In this document: one piece after another, positions 1 through 7,930 of the stretch
How positions within the stretch are numbered: the stretch's first letter is position 1
How the letters are laid out: each line of letters opens with the position of its first letter
Source: Paenibacillus caseinilyticus
GTDB taxonomy: Bacteria > Bacillota > Bacilli > Paenibacillales > NBRC-103111
Direction of reading: 5' to 3'
Length of the DNA: 64,000 nucleotides
NCBI RefSeq assembly: GCF_027533645.1
Contig: NZ_JAQAGY010000018.1
Coordinates: forward strand, 62,001-126,000
Position numbers and translations under genes: made by a program
The notes under the pieces: model-generated
What the model saw: only the letters and a program-made list of their open reading frames with translations
Told to the model about the DNA's origin: nothing
The model's database searches: none

Positions 1-131
1 TGACGCTGGAGAAGCCGGCCCAGCTTGTGAACAGTGCGACTTACGTGCCGGTCCGTATCGTATCCGAAGGAATGGGTGCAGACGTGAAGTGGGAGCAGGA
101 TACTCAATCTGTCGTAATTACACGCGAGTAG
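1..131 (+). CDS. C-terminal end of a copper amine oxidase-like (stalk) domain protein, partial
   Basis: The first 131 bases encode the end of a protein cut by the window edge; the reading frame begins at base 3 and stops at TAG 129-131. The visible tail contains the pattern VNSATYVPVRIVSEGMGADV followed by a W-x(8)-VVIT ending. This is typical of the copper amine oxidase N-terminal-like (stalk) domain found in multiples in Paenibacillus extracellular and cell-wall proteins. In such proteins the domain is thought to be structural rather than catalytic. The rest of the protein, including any catalytic module or signal peptide, lies outside the window, so its function is unknown. Confidence 0.6.
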   Translation, partial: TLEKPAQLVNSATYVPVRIVSEGMGADVKWEQDTQSVVITRE

Positions 132-152
132 CCTTATCGGGTATAAGCAAGC

Positions 153-188
153 CCCAAAAACCGTACCTTCCGGGGTACGGTTTTTGGG
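153..188 (+). terminator. Rho-independent terminator
   Basis: A perfect 15-bp inverted repeat with a 6-base loop lies just after the stop at 131. The left arm starts with C-rich bases followed by an A run, and the right arm carries the T run, so it could work in both directions. It ends the stalk-domain gene. Confidence 0.85.
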
Positions 189-549
189 TGTGTGCGCTTC
201 GGGCTGAGCAGAGGAAACGGCGGCCAGACACATAGAAGGCAGGTGGGGCACCGGTATAGTCCCGCTGCCCTTAGAGAAAGGAACGCTGCTGATGGCGCTG
301 CGGGAGGGGGCGTCGGACCGATGGTTCCAAAAGGGGAAGGCCTGGCAGCAGGTCCCCAGAAATCGATGCCGCTGCGGCAGATGGACGCTCACCCGCCTTA
401 ACGCTCACCACGTCTCATCGCCTTGAGCTGCTGCGTTCCTTCCTCTCCAGCCCTGTCTACCGATACTCCCTCTTGGCCGGGCTGCGGCATGGCATGGATC
501 ACCGCCGGCTATACCGCAGCCCGCGAGTGCCGCCCGCTTCCGAGAGACA
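189..549. other. Non-coding stretch, nothing recognised
   Basis: Open frames here have no good ribosome binding site and no recognisable protein pattern. I see no RNA gene or clear repeat. It separates a rightward gene end from a leftward operon end. Confidence 0.5.
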
Positions 550-597
550 CCAAACAGCCCCTTGATCCCGCTCCGTGGGGATCAAGGGGCTGTTTGG
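550..597 (-). terminator. Stem-loop ending the SPFH/RHH pair
   Basis: A 20-bp near-perfect inverted repeat with a short loop lies directly downstream of the leftward ribbon-helix-helix gene. The run of T after the stem is weak, so it may act as a weak terminator or as an RNA-stabilising hairpin. Confidence 0.6.
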
Positions 598-614
598 CTA
601 TGCTGCTGCGCGGC

Positions 615-815
615 TCAGGCCTTCGTGTCCGGTTCCCTGCCGCCCGGGCGTTCGGAAGGCCGCGCGGAAGGAAGACGGCCGGCCCGCAGGGCGGCTTCCC
701 GCAGGAGGAACTCGATGTGTCCGTTGACGCTGCGGAACTCATCCTCCGCCCAGCGCTCGAGCACTTCGTACAGCTTGGGGTCCAGGCGCAGGGGAAATTG
801 CTTTTTGGATGCCAT
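615..815 (-). CDS. Small ribbon-helix-helix (Arc-type) protein
   Basis: This is a 66-residue protein. Its N-terminal half (FPLRLDPKLYEVLERWAEDE, then a R-S-V-N-G-x-I-E-F-L-L-R-E-A pattern) has the beta-strand plus two-helix layout of Arc/MetJ-type ribbon-helix-helix DNA-binding proteins. The C-terminal 20 residues are charged, Pro/Arg-rich and probably disordered. It lies 12 bp downstream of the SPFH-domain gene on the same strand, so the two are almost certainly co-transcribed; I recall this SPFH-RHH pairing as recurrent in Bacillales. It may autoregulate the pair or may have lost DNA binding. It is not an obvious antitoxin, because no toxin gene is adjacent. Confidence 0.7.
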   Translation of the reverse strand: MASKKQFPLRLDPKLYEVLERWAEDEFRSVNGHIEFLLREAALRAGRLPSARPSERPGGREPDTKA

Positions 816-827
816 GCTCTGGGCCTG

Positions 828-1673
828 TTAGTAGAGACTGCCTGTGTTGATGATAGGATTCGCGGAGCGGTCCGAGACGATAGCGACCAGCAGGTTGTTG
901 ATCATGGCCGCTTTACGCTCTTCGTCGAGTTCGATGATGCCTTCCTGCTGGAGCTGGGCGATCGCCATCTGGACCATGCCTACCGCCCCTTCGACGATCT
1001 TGGCGCGGGCCGCGATGATCGCGGAGGCCTGCTGGCGCTGCAGCATGGCGCTGGCGATCTCGGTGGAGTAAGCGAGATGCGTCAGCCGCGCTTCAAGCAC
1101 TTCGACGCCTGCCACGGTCAGCCGCTCCTGAAGTTCCCGGCTGAGCTCCTCGGCGACTTCGTCGGAGTTGCCGCGCAGCGAGTACCCGCTTTCATCGAAA
1201 GCATCATAAGGATATTTGCCCGCTACATGACGCAGCGCCGTCTCGCTCTGGATCTCGACGAATTGTTCATAATGATCGACGTCGAAGGTAGCCTTGGCGG
1301 AATCCGTCACGCGGAAGACCACGACAGCCGCAATCTCGACCGGGTTGCCCTCGATGTCATTGACCTTGAGCCGGGTGCTGTTGAAGTTGCGGACCCGCAG
1401 TGACACTTTCTTGCGGACGGAGAACGGAACCGTCATCCAGAACCCGCTGTCCTGAAGCGTGCCGGCATAGCTGCCGAAGTAGGTAATAACCAGCGCCTGG
1501 TTCGGCTGTACGATGGCGAATCCGGTCAGACAGGGAATCGAGGCGGCGAGCAGCAGGCCTCCAAGAATAGGCAGGGTCTCGGTGTACAGCAGCGTGAGAC
1601 CGGCGGCATACAGAAGCAGGACGAACAGAATTCCCATGAATCCGCTCACGGCCCAAGCTTTTCTTTCCTTCAT
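828..1673 (-). CDS. SPFH (stomatin/prohibitin) domain membrane protein
   Basis: This 281-residue protein has two N-terminal hydrophobic segments (about residues 7-29 and 33-55). They are followed by an SPFH/band-7 domain ([20 protein letters not shown] onward) and an Ala/Gln-rich helical region ([20 protein letters not shown]) that normally drives oligomerisation. Family members scaffold membrane microdomains or control membrane proteases. I chose the ATG at 1673 because AAGGAG sits 9 bases upstream. A TTG six codons earlier is in frame, but it would place the ribosome binding site inside the gene. The RHH gene follows after 12 bp. The upstream DNA is AT-rich with repeated TGATAT motifs that could be regulatory. 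Confidence 0.85.
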   Translation of the reverse strand: MKERKAWAVSGFMGILFVLLLYAAGLTLLYTETLPILGGLLLAASIPCLTGFAIVQPNQALVITYFGSYAGTLQDSGFWMTVPFSVRKKVSLRVRNFNSTRLKVNDIEGNPVEIAAVVVFRVTDSAKATFDVDHYEQFVEIQSETALRHVAGKYPYDAFDESGYSLRGNSDEVAEELSRELQERLTVAGVEVLEARLTHLAYSTEIASAMLQRQQASAIIAARAKIVEGAVGMVQMAIAQLQQEGIIELDEERKAAMINNLLVAIVSDRSANPIINTGSLY

Positions 1674-1782
1674 ACGGCAGCACTCCTTCAAGTGTCATGT
1701 GGATGTGACACCTTATTTTGATATTTATATGATATCACTTTTTGAAATAAATGTAAACCAATCCTAGACATCTTCCGTTGGT

Positions 1783-1811
1783 TTGACAGACAGAACGGGG
1801 AATGCTACCCT
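1783..1811 (+). promoter_or_regulatory. Sigma-A-type promoter for the thioredoxin-like gene
   Basis: TTGACA at 1783-1788, a 17-bp spacer and TACCCT at 1806-1811. The -35 is perfect and the -10 is weak. The gene starts about 30 bp further on. Confidence 0.5.
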
Positions 1812-1841
1812 AAGGCAAAACAATAGAAGGCGGTGCCATTC

Positions 1842-2186
1842 ATGGAACAAATCCGTACCGATGCGGGATTCAGGGAGAAGGTCGGCGCCTCCAAGCCTAC
1901 GATCGCCGTATTCAAGGCGACTTGGTGCAAGGACTGCCATTTTATCGAACCGTTCATGCCTCAGATCGAAGAAGCCTACGGGGACAAACTTACGTTCATC
2001 CACATTGACCGAGACGATCTGCCGGATCTCTGCTCCGAACTCAACATTCTCGGCATTCCAAGCTTTATCGCCTTCCGTGAAGGAAAGGAGCTCATCCGCT
2101 TCGTGAGCAAGCTCCGCAAGAGCAGGGAAGAGATCGAGGAGTTCCTGGACCGGGCTGTTCAGGTGTCCGAAGCGCTGCCGCAATAA
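1842..2186 (+). CDS. Thioredoxin-like protein (CKDC active site)
   Basis: This is a 114-residue single-domain thioredoxin-fold protein. The redox motif is TWCKDC (C-K-D-C rather than the C-G-P-C of classical TrxA), and the cis-proline loop appears in GIPSFIAF. It has no signal peptide, so it is cytoplasmic. The start is ATG 1842, eight bases after AAGGCGG; the GTG nine bases earlier is too close to the ribosome binding site. It is single-gene: a promoter lies upstream and a terminator downstream. The role is likely thiol-disulfide exchange in a specialised setting (YtpP-like proteins are comparable). The substrate is unknown. Confidence 0.8.
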   Translation: MEQIRTDAGFREKVGASKPTIAVFKATWCKDCHFIEPFMPQIEEAYGDKLTFIHIDRDDLPDLCSELNILGIPSFIAFREGKELIRFVSKLRKSREEIEEFLDRAVQVSEALPQ

Positions 2187-2297
2187 ACGGTCCGAAGCCA
2201 TCCCTCTACAAGGAGGACGCACAGCAGCCCCCGCCGGCGAATGGGAAAGCCATCGGCGGCCGGAGGGCGGCTTTGAGCCGCATGCATGAATATCAGT

Positions 2298-2328
2298 CTG
2301 CCGGAAGCCTGTCCGGCAGGCTTTTTTT
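2298..2328 (+). terminator. Rho-independent terminator
   Basis: Stem CTGCCGG/CCGGCAG with an 8-base loop followed by seven T, placed 110 bp after the thioredoxin-like gene. Confidence 0.8.
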
Positions 2329-2342
2329 GTTAGCTAAGAATG

Positions 2343-2428
2343 TATATCTCGCCGGGGCTCGATCCTGTCATCTTACATATCTACTGAACGGGCATCGTCG
2401 TGAAAGGACGGCGAAGCCGTTTATCTTG
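2343..2428 (+). repeat. Dispersed intergenic repeat, copy 1
   Basis: An 86-bp segment starting TATATCTC and ending ATCTTG aligns without gaps to the reverse complement of 21770-21855, with 72 of 86 positions identical by eye. Its right half (GGACGGCGAAGCCGTTTATCT) also occurs at 19058-19096. It encodes no protein and sits just after a terminator. Confidence 0.8.
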
Positions 2429-2694
2429 TCTTCCGAAGGGAAGAGTAATAAGGGGCCGTCATGTCTGCTGAACAGGCCCGAGGCGGGTTCTGTTTCGATT
2501 CTATGAACACTCCTCTCCGGCTGATTCTTCTTTCAAGGCTTTGTAACAATTGCGCATGGATTCCGTTTCTGTTTATCGCTATAATGTAGAGGAGTCTCAG
2601 GCTTGTCAGATGGTGTCGACATTTCGAACGGGGAACCGTCCTTGTCTTCGCCACGGCATGCATCACTGATAATAGAAGCGGGTGAAGTTTGCAT

Positions 2695-3642
2695 ATGAGG
2701 ATACAGAAATGGCTCAAGCAATTATCCTTTGCTTCCATGGCGGGAATGTTTCTGATTCTGGTCATGGGCGCGCTTGTGACCAAGACGGAATCCGGCCGCG
2801 GCTGCGGCGATGATTGGCCGTTATGCAACGGCAAGTTCGTGCCTGCCTATACGATTGAATCCTTTATCGAATACAGCCACCGATTTGTGGTGGGCGTCGT
2901 CGGCCTGATTCTTCTGGCCACAACGATCCTAGTGTTCCTCTGCAGTAAGCGCAAAGATGCGAAGTGGTATGTAGGGGGCGCGATGTTCTTCACGGTACTG
3001 CAGGCTATTCTGGGAGCGCTCGCTGTCATATGGCCGCAGTCCTCGGCGGTGCTTGCGCTGCACTTCGGGTTTTCGCTGCTCTCGTTCGCCTTCACGCTGC
3101 TCTTGTATCTGGTCTTCACCCGGTACGGCGAAGCGATGAATAAGGGAGACGGCACCCGCCTCTCCGGCGGTGTGAGAAGGTCCGTCTGGGCTGTCGTGGT
3201 CTATTCTTATGTCGTGGTCTATTTGGGTGCGTTCGTAAGGCATACGGAAGCCGTAGGCGGGTGCATCGGCTGGCCGCTGTGCAACGGCCAGGTTATTCCC
3301 GAGATGGTCGGGGCAACGTCCATCGTGTTTATCCACCGAGTTGCGGCTGCCCTTCTCGGTTTGTCGCTCCTGGCCCTGTTCCTGGTGGTCCGTACGCAGG
3401 CCGCGCCCGGCAGCGCGGTCTATCAGGCGGCACGGTTGTCCCTGGTACTCGTCATCTTGCAGATTCTGAGCGGCGGGTTCGTGACTCTGGCCATCGGCCA
3501 TGACATCTATCTGCTTGCCAGTCTGCTTCACGCCGTGCTGGTATCGTGCTTGTTCGGCATTCTTTGTTATCTTGGCATTACATCGCTGTATACAGCAGAG
3601 AGAAGTACGATGCAGGCTTACGCGGCCCCCCGGCTGCCGTAA
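2695..3642 (+). CDS. ctaA: Heme A synthase (COX15/CtaA family)
   Basis: This 315-residue polytopic membrane protein has about eight transmembrane helices in two similar halves, as expected for CtaA, which oxidises heme O to heme A for cytochrome oxidase. Each half carries the family's Cys-containing loop: GRGCGDDWPLCNG (C37, C44) and GGCIGWPLCNG. Candidate heme-ligand histidines follow each loop (EYSHRFVVG and FIHRVAAAL). ATG 2695 is preferred; a TTG two codons upstream is possible. No cta oxidase genes are adjacent, so heme A synthesis is unlinked from its oxidase here. Loop cysteines in both halves match the Bacillus-type enzyme. Confidence 0.9.
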   Translation: MRIQKWLKQLSFASMAGMFLILVMGALVTKTESGRGCGDDWPLCNGKFVPAYTIESFIEYSHRFVVGVVGLILLATTILVFLCSKRKDAKWYVGGAMFFTVLQAILGALAVIWPQSSAVLALHFGFSLLSFAFTLLLYLVFTRYGEAMNKGDGTRLSGGVRRSVWAVVVYSYVVVYLGAFVRHTEAVGGCIGWPLCNGQVIPEMVGATSIVFIHRVAAALLGLSLLALFLVVRTQAAPGSAVYQAARLSLVLVILQILSGGFVTLAIGHDIYLLASLLHAVLVSCLFGILCYLGITSLYTAERSTMQAYAAPRLP

Positions 3643-3709
3643 GTCTTCTTCTGCTTTCTACATAGACCAACAGGACGGTAGCCGCCGTCTTAGGGGAGGC
3701 ATACTTAAG

Positions 3710-4684
3710 ATGCAAGAGCCTGCATCATCATCCCGGCTGCTGCCGCATATCGGCTTCGTTATCGTCTATGCCCTGTGGGGAATTAACATTTGCTCCATGA
3801 AATTCGGAGGCGGCCAGTGGGATCCGCTTGTCTTCGGCGCCCTGCGGTATACGTCCATCCTTCCGTTCCTATGGGGATACACGTGGTGGTACTACCGGAA
3901 GCACCGAGACCGGCTGAAGCTGTACATCGCCCCGCGGGATCTGGTTATGGTGGCGGTGCTCGGCGTTGTGTCGGCCGTAGGCATGGAGGTGGTGCTGCAG
4001 TATGCGCTGCAATATTCCAATTCGGCGAACGGTGCGGTCCTCGGGCGCGGCTTCATGCCGGTTATTACCGCCTGCATCGCGTTGATGCTTAAGGACCTTC
4101 GGCTGACGCCTTCCGTTATGGCGGGGATCCCGCTGGCCCTTGGCAGTGTCATTCTGATCGTGGCCGGAGGGCCGAACGGATTCCATCTCGGTCAGGAGAC
4201 GCTCCGGGGCGACGCACTTCTCTTGCTCCGCAGCTTTCTCGGTGCGCTGTATCTTATCGGGATGAACAAACTGGTAGGGCGCTATCCCCTGACGCTGCTC
4301 GTCTCCCTGGAGATGACGGCCGGGGCTGCAGCGCTGCTGCCGTTCCTTTTCCTGAACGCGGATGCCGCCTACCTCTGGTCCCGAACAGACCTGGCTTGGC
4401 TCTCCTTGTCCTATACGGCATTGTTCGCGACACTGGCCGGCTTCTCGATCCATAACTGGAGCCTGGCGCGGCTGGGGCCGTTCAAAGCCTCTGTATATGG
4501 GTATCTGCTGCCTGTAACAGCCGCAGCCGCGGGCTACGTCCTGCTCGGCGAGGAACTGGGATGGAACCAGTATGTAGGAGGAGCCGGCGTGCTCCTTGCC
4601 ATGTATCTGGTTCAGCGGGACCGGATGCAGATTATGAAAGCCTCCGTGTCCTCGCCTGCCGGCGCGGCGGATAAACCGGTCTAA
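3710..4684 (+). CDS. DMT-superfamily EamA-type transporter
   Basis: This 324-residue protein has ten predicted membrane helices in two five-helix EamA repeats (first about residues 12-150, second about 160-300). The opening IGFVIVYALWGINICSMKFG is the typical EamA first helix. Such proteins usually export small metabolites or amino acids, and the substrate cannot be told. The start is ATG 3710, about ten bases after GGGGAGG; the same frame is open further upstream only because it overlaps ctaA. The gene ends against a strong bidirectional terminator. Confidence 0.85.
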   Translation: MQEPASSSRLLPHIGFVIVYALWGINICSMKFGGGQWDPLVFGALRYTSILPFLWGYTWWYYRKHRDRLKLYIAPRDLVMVAVLGVVSAVGMEVVLQYALQYSNSANGAVLGRGFMPVITACIALMLKDLRLTPSVMAGIPLALGSVILIVAGGPNGFHLGQETLRGDALLLLRSFLGALYLIGMNKLVGRYPLTLLVSLEMTAGAAALLPFLFLNADAAYLWSRTDLAWLSLSYTALFATLAGFSIHNWSLARLGPFKASVYGYLLPVTAAAAGYVLLGEELGWNQYVGGAGVLLAMYLVQRDRMQIMKASVSSPAGAADKPV

Positions 4685-4712
4685 TCCCTGTCCTTCGGAG
4701 GGCGTAGACGAC

Positions 4713-4756
4713 CCAGAAAAGCTCCCTCTGCCCAAAGGCGGAGGGAGCTTTTCTGG
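4713..4756. terminator. Bidirectional terminator between convergent genes
   Basis: A 16-bp perfect stem (CCAGAAAAGCTCCCTC and its complement) closes a short loop. A/T runs on both sides serve the rightward transporter and the leftward gene at 4816-5439. Confidence 0.85.
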
Positions 4757-4815
4757 ATATTGCTATCTTTCGAGGGGAAGTGCGCCATGGCAGCAGGGCC
4801 TGTGGGCGAGCAGGG

Positions 4816-5439
4816 TTAAGCCTCCTCGGTCGCGAACACGACCGGTTCGTCCAGTACGCGCTCCTTCCGTGGGACACGGGGCTCCCGGAAGCTAGGAAGC
4901 AGAGCGAAGCGAACGGCGCCCAGATCGTCAGGCAGGGCAGGGGTGACGAGGAAGCTCAGGTGGGCTTGGGGACCACCGCCCTGAGAGCCGTTATGCCGAA
5001 TCGAATATCCTTCCGCCGGTTCGACCGCGAGCCGAAGATTCGGTTGAATGGAATCGATCCGGTGTGCATCCTCCGCCTGAAGCTGGATTTTCAAATGGAC
5101 CTCACTTCCGTTCTCATACTGCATCATATGCGTCAGTACATATTCAACCCCATCCTGAAGGGTTGTCTGCATCAGAGGGATGACCTGACGGAGAGCCCCG
5201 GGTTCGTAGGGCTGGTACTGAAAATCATTATGAGTATGAAACAACCCATGGAACAGCCACTGCAGCAGGGTGAAGTCCAGGCCATACTGCTCGCTCCATG
5301 CTTCGAGCATCGTCTTCGGAGGAATATACGGCTTACTCTCGGTTATCTGCTTGCGTTCATTCAGCAGCTGGACGATATTCTCGTCGACCGGACGAAGCCT
5401 TTCATCATACTCCACTTTTGTCAATCCGCTCCAGCGCAT
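4816..5439 (-). CDS. Conserved hypothetical protein
   Basis: I do not recognise a characterised family for this 207-residue soluble protein. It begins with a charged helix (LRPVDENIVQLLNERKQITE) resembling the first helix of chorismate-mutase-like or coiled proteins, but the rest does not fit a mutase. The second half is rich in beta-type sequence. Translation is well supported by AAGGAG 12 bases before the ATG at 5439. It has no signal peptide or membrane segment. It is monocistronic: it diverges from the HEPN gene and converges on the DMT transporter. Confidence 0.6.
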   Translation of the reverse strand: MRWSGLTKVEYDERLRPVDENIVQLLNERKQITESKPYIPPKTMLEAWSEQYGLDFTLLQWLFHGLFHTHNDFQYQPYEPGALRQVIPLMQTTLQDGVEYVLTHMMQYENGSEVHLKIQLQAEDAHRIDSIQPNLRLAVEPAEGYSIRHNGSQGGGPQAHLSFLVTPALPDDLGAVRFALLPSFREPRVPRKERVLDEPVVFATEEA

Positions 5440-5596
5440 GGCTGATCACTCCTTCTTATCGAATTTTAAGGGCGCGCTCTGTGTCCAGCATACCACTGAT
5501 TTACAGATGCTTCCATTCAGGTTTTCACCCCTGCCCTTTTCGGGTATACTACCTTGACATCTTATCTTTACTAATCGAACAACGGAGACGTGACCT

Positions 5597-6340
5597 ATGC
5601 TGAGATCCCTATTCGGAGAACCACCCCGTCAAGAGGCGGGAGAACTGCAGGAGGCCAATCTGGCCATCCGGGAGTACCTGCAGAAACTAGCTGCCATCCC
5701 ATCCCCCAAACAGTCGCCGCAAGAACGTAAATTCGTCATTTGGAGCCAAAGCTTTATCCGGGCCCTCGATGAATTGGAACAAAGCCAGTATGCGGCTGCC
5801 CGTTACGGAGAGCAGGTGGACAAAGCCTACATTGATCAGATGCCGGCGGAAGAGCTCGTGAATTATCACCGTCATATCTATTTCTACAAAAACGCCATTA
5901 TCCGGTTATTCGCCATTCTTGATAAGCTGGGCTATTTCATGAACGAACGCTTCGAGCTGAGAACCGAAGGCATCAAACCGCGGTTCTCTTACTTCACGGT
6001 ATTGCGTAATATGCATGAGAACGGGCTCTACCCGGATCTGGAGCAGATGCTGTTCGACCTCAAGGTGAAGCACAAGGAGCCGGTTACCCGCCTGCGCAAC
6101 CAGCGCAACACCGAGATCCATACGATCAATGCGGACCTGCTCGATGACCTGCTTCAGGCAGCCGAGGCCAAATACGGCGAACGGACCCGGATCGAGACCG
6201 AGGATATTCGCGGCAATATGAAGGACTTGGATGAGGGCTGTCTCATGACCTTCCAGACCGTCGCCACAGCCTTCCGCTATCTTGTACATCCCCCTGCCGC
6301 AGAGGCACAGAAGGCCAGGGAGCAGGAGAAGGGCAGATAG
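5597..6340 (+). CDS. HEPN-domain protein (Cthe_2314-like)
   Basis: This 247-residue, mostly helical protein carries an R-x4-H motif (RNTEIH, about residues 174-179) in the context LRNQRNTEIHTINADLLDD. That motif is the hallmark of HEPN-fold proteins, many of which are RNases. The overall pattern recalls the Cthe_2314 HEPN family of Firmicutes. I see no nucleotidyltransferase (MNT) partner or other toxin-antitoxin gene next to it, so a toxin role is not supported by context. The start ATG 5597 follows GGAG by about eight bases. The family assignment is from motif memory only. Confidence 0.6.
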   Translation: MLRSLFGEPPRQEAGELQEANLAIREYLQKLAAIPSPKQSPQERKFVIWSQSFIRALDELEQSQYAAARYGEQVDKAYIDQMPAEELVNYHRHIYFYKNAIIRLFAILDKLGYFMNERFELRTEGIKPRFSYFTVLRNMHENGLYPDLEQMLFDLKVKHKEPVTRLRNQRNTEIHTINADLLDDLLQAAEAKYGERTRIETEDIRGNMKDLDEGCLMTFQTVATAFRYLVHPPAAEAQKAREQEKGR

Positions 6341-6431
6341 AAAAGAGGAGAGTTGAATCCCATCCGGGCATCCACTATACTTTGAAGGAGAGGGTAGCAA
6401 GAGAGCTATTCGCAGTCCGGAGGTAGGCGTC

Positions 6432-7229
6432 ATGGAACAGGGAAGAAGAACCGCACTCGTCACCGGAAGCGCCAAGGGGTTGGGGAAAATGACCGCGCTC
6501 CTGCTGGCCGAACAGGGCTTCAATCTCGTGATCAACTATGTGAACAGCGAGCGGGAAGCGGAGGAGCTCAGCGATTCGATTCGGGCCAGAGGAGCCGAGT
6601 GCCTGACAGTGCAGGGAAGTGTGGCCCGGCCGGAAGACCGGGAGCGGATCGTGGCGGAAGCGGCGGCACGCTTCGGCAATATAGATGTACTGATCAACAA
6701 CGCCGGCCCCTTCGTCCGCGAACGGAGGCTGTTCCGGGAGTATGCAGCGGACGAGATGATGGAACTGATGCAGGGGAACTTGCTTGGCGTGATGCATTTG
6801 GACCATCTTGTGATTCCTATGATGCGGGCGAGGCAGTGGGGGCGGATCATCCACTTCGGGTTCGGCCATGCGTCGGAAGCGCGGGGATGGCCGCACCGTG
6901 CGGTGTATGCCGCAGCGAAGGTAGGGCTGGTGTCCTTTACGAAGACGCTTGCAGTAGAGGAAGCGGCGAGTGGGATTACGGTGAATATGATCTGTCCTGG
7001 AGATATCCGGGGGGATAACAAAGAGCGGATGATTCATGAGGTGGAGCATCTGCTGGACGCGGAATCGCCTAGAGGACGTCCGGGGACCGGAGAGGATATC
7101 GCCCGGGTTATTGGATTCCTGTGCGAGGAACGGTCCGACTTTCTCACCGGCAACATCATGGACGTATCGGGAGGGCTGGACCCGATCCGGGCCAACATCG
7201 CTCCAGGTACCCTGGAAGCCGGAAAGTAG
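6432..7229 (+). CDS. Short-chain dehydrogenase/reductase
   Basis: This 265-residue Rossmann-fold oxidoreductase has the cofactor motif TGSAKGLGK near residues 11-19, the NNAG motif and the catalytic YAAAK. The usual catalytic Ser 13 residues before the Tyr is replaced: the segment reads FGFGHASEARGWPHRAVY, with His at that position and a Ser two residues later. Activity may therefore differ from classical SDRs, or the later Ser may substitute. The product is cytoplasmic. The ribosome binding site GGAGG lies about eight bases before ATG 6432. It is monocistronic, ending at a bidirectional terminator. The substrate is unknown. Confidence 0.85.
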   Translation: MEQGRRTALVTGSAKGLGKMTALLLAEQGFNLVINYVNSEREAEELSDSIRARGAECLTVQGSVARPEDRERIVAEAAARFGNIDVLINNAGPFVRERRLFREYAADEMMELMQGNLLGVMHLDHLVIPMMRARQWGRIIHFGFGHASEARGWPHRAVYAAAKVGLVSFTKTLAVEEAASGITVNMICPGDIRGDNKERMIHEVEHLLDAESPRGRPGTGEDIARVIGFLCEERSDFLTGNIMDVSGGLDPIRANIAPGTLEAGK

Positions 7230-7249
7230 GCAAGGTAACGCAAAATAAT

Positions 7250-7288
7250 AGCCCTGCGCCTTCCGCACATGGTGCGGGGCACAGGGCT
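7250..7288. terminator. Bidirectional terminator
   Basis: Inverted repeat AGCCCTG...CAGGGCT with a GC-rich inner stem, between the convergent SDR and nfu genes. Confidence 0.7.
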
Positions 7289-7339
7289 GTACTTTTCCGT
7301 ATGACGGAGGATGGTTCTAAGGAGACCGGATTGTTCTTC

Positions 7340-7591
7340 TTAGAATACCTGCATGACCTCTTGTACGCCTTCTACTTCTTCCAGCAGGGCCCGTTCGATC
7401 CCAGCTTTCAGCGTGATGGTGGAGCTAGGGCAGCTGCCGCAGGCACCAACCAGGCGGAGTTTGACGATTCCGTCTTCGACATCAACGAGCTCTACGTCGC
7501 CGCCGTCGCGCTGCAGGAACGGACGCAGTTTATCTAGAACTTCAAGCACCTCGTCATACATCGTCGTGCTTTGTTGTGTATTCTCGCTCAT
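7340..7591 (-). CDS. NifU C-terminal-domain (Nfu) Fe-S carrier
   Basis: This 83-residue protein is a single Nfu domain with the cluster-binding motif CGSC (C51, C54) in [15 protein letters not shown] and the preceding [12 protein letters not shown]. Nfu proteins carry and hand over 4Fe-4S clusters to target enzymes. The start is ATG 7591, nine bases after GGGAG; the ATG nine bases upstream abuts the ribosome binding site. It is the counterpart of B. subtilis YutI. It diverges from yuzB and sits by yutJ, the same neighbourhood as in Bacillus. Confidence 0.9.
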   Translation of the reverse strand: MSENTQQSTTMYDEVLEVLDKLRPFLQRDGGDVELVDVEDGIVKLRLVGACGSCPSSTITLKAGIERALLEEVEGVQEVMQVF

Positions 7592-7671
7592 TTGCATCAT
7601 CTCCCTTCTTTCTTATATTATATTACAAACCGACCCAAAATAAAATGGCTCAGAGGCAGGAGAGCAACGGT

Positions 7672-7926
7672 ATGAGACCCATTATTGAATTTTGCACGAA
7701 CAATATGCACCATGGTACGGGAAAGCTGATGCAGAGGCTGGAGGCGAATCCCGACTATGATGTCATCGAATATGGCTGTCTTGGCAACTGCGGCGAATGT
7801 TACTTGGCGCCCTTCGCTTTGGTGAACGGCGAGAGTGTGGCGGCGCAGAATGCCGAAGAACTCGAGGCCGGCATTCTGCTCAAAATCAAAGAGATCGAGG
7901 ATATGCTCGATCTCTTAGGTGACTGA
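7672..7926 (+). CDS. yuzB: YuzB family protein (DUF1450)
   Basis: This 84-residue protein contains IIEFCTNNMHHGT and CLGNCGECYLAPFALVNG. The four cysteines match the YuzB/DUF1450 family of Bacillales, a small protein of unknown function with a thioredoxin- or ferredoxin-like look. The start ATG 7672 follows AGGAG by nine bases. The stop lies only four bases from the end of the convergent yutJ gene. The association of nfu, yuzB and yutJ suggests a role in redox or Fe-S metabolism; this is inference from context. Confidence 0.85.
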   Translation: MRPIIEFCTNNMHHGTGKLMQRLEANPDYDVIEYGCLGNCGECYLAPFALVNGESVAAQNAEELEAGILLKIKEIEDMLDLLGD

Positions 7927-7930
7927 CTTT

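Noticed and set aside
423-1403. Long plus-strand open frame of 326 codons
   Set aside because: It lies antisense to the SPFH and RHH genes, lacks a ribosome binding site and resembles no protein family; it is a by-product of GC-rich codon use.
3500-3709. Upstream part of the DMT transporter frame overlapping ctaA
   Set aside because: No membrane-protein similarity before ATG 3710, which has a good ribosome binding site.
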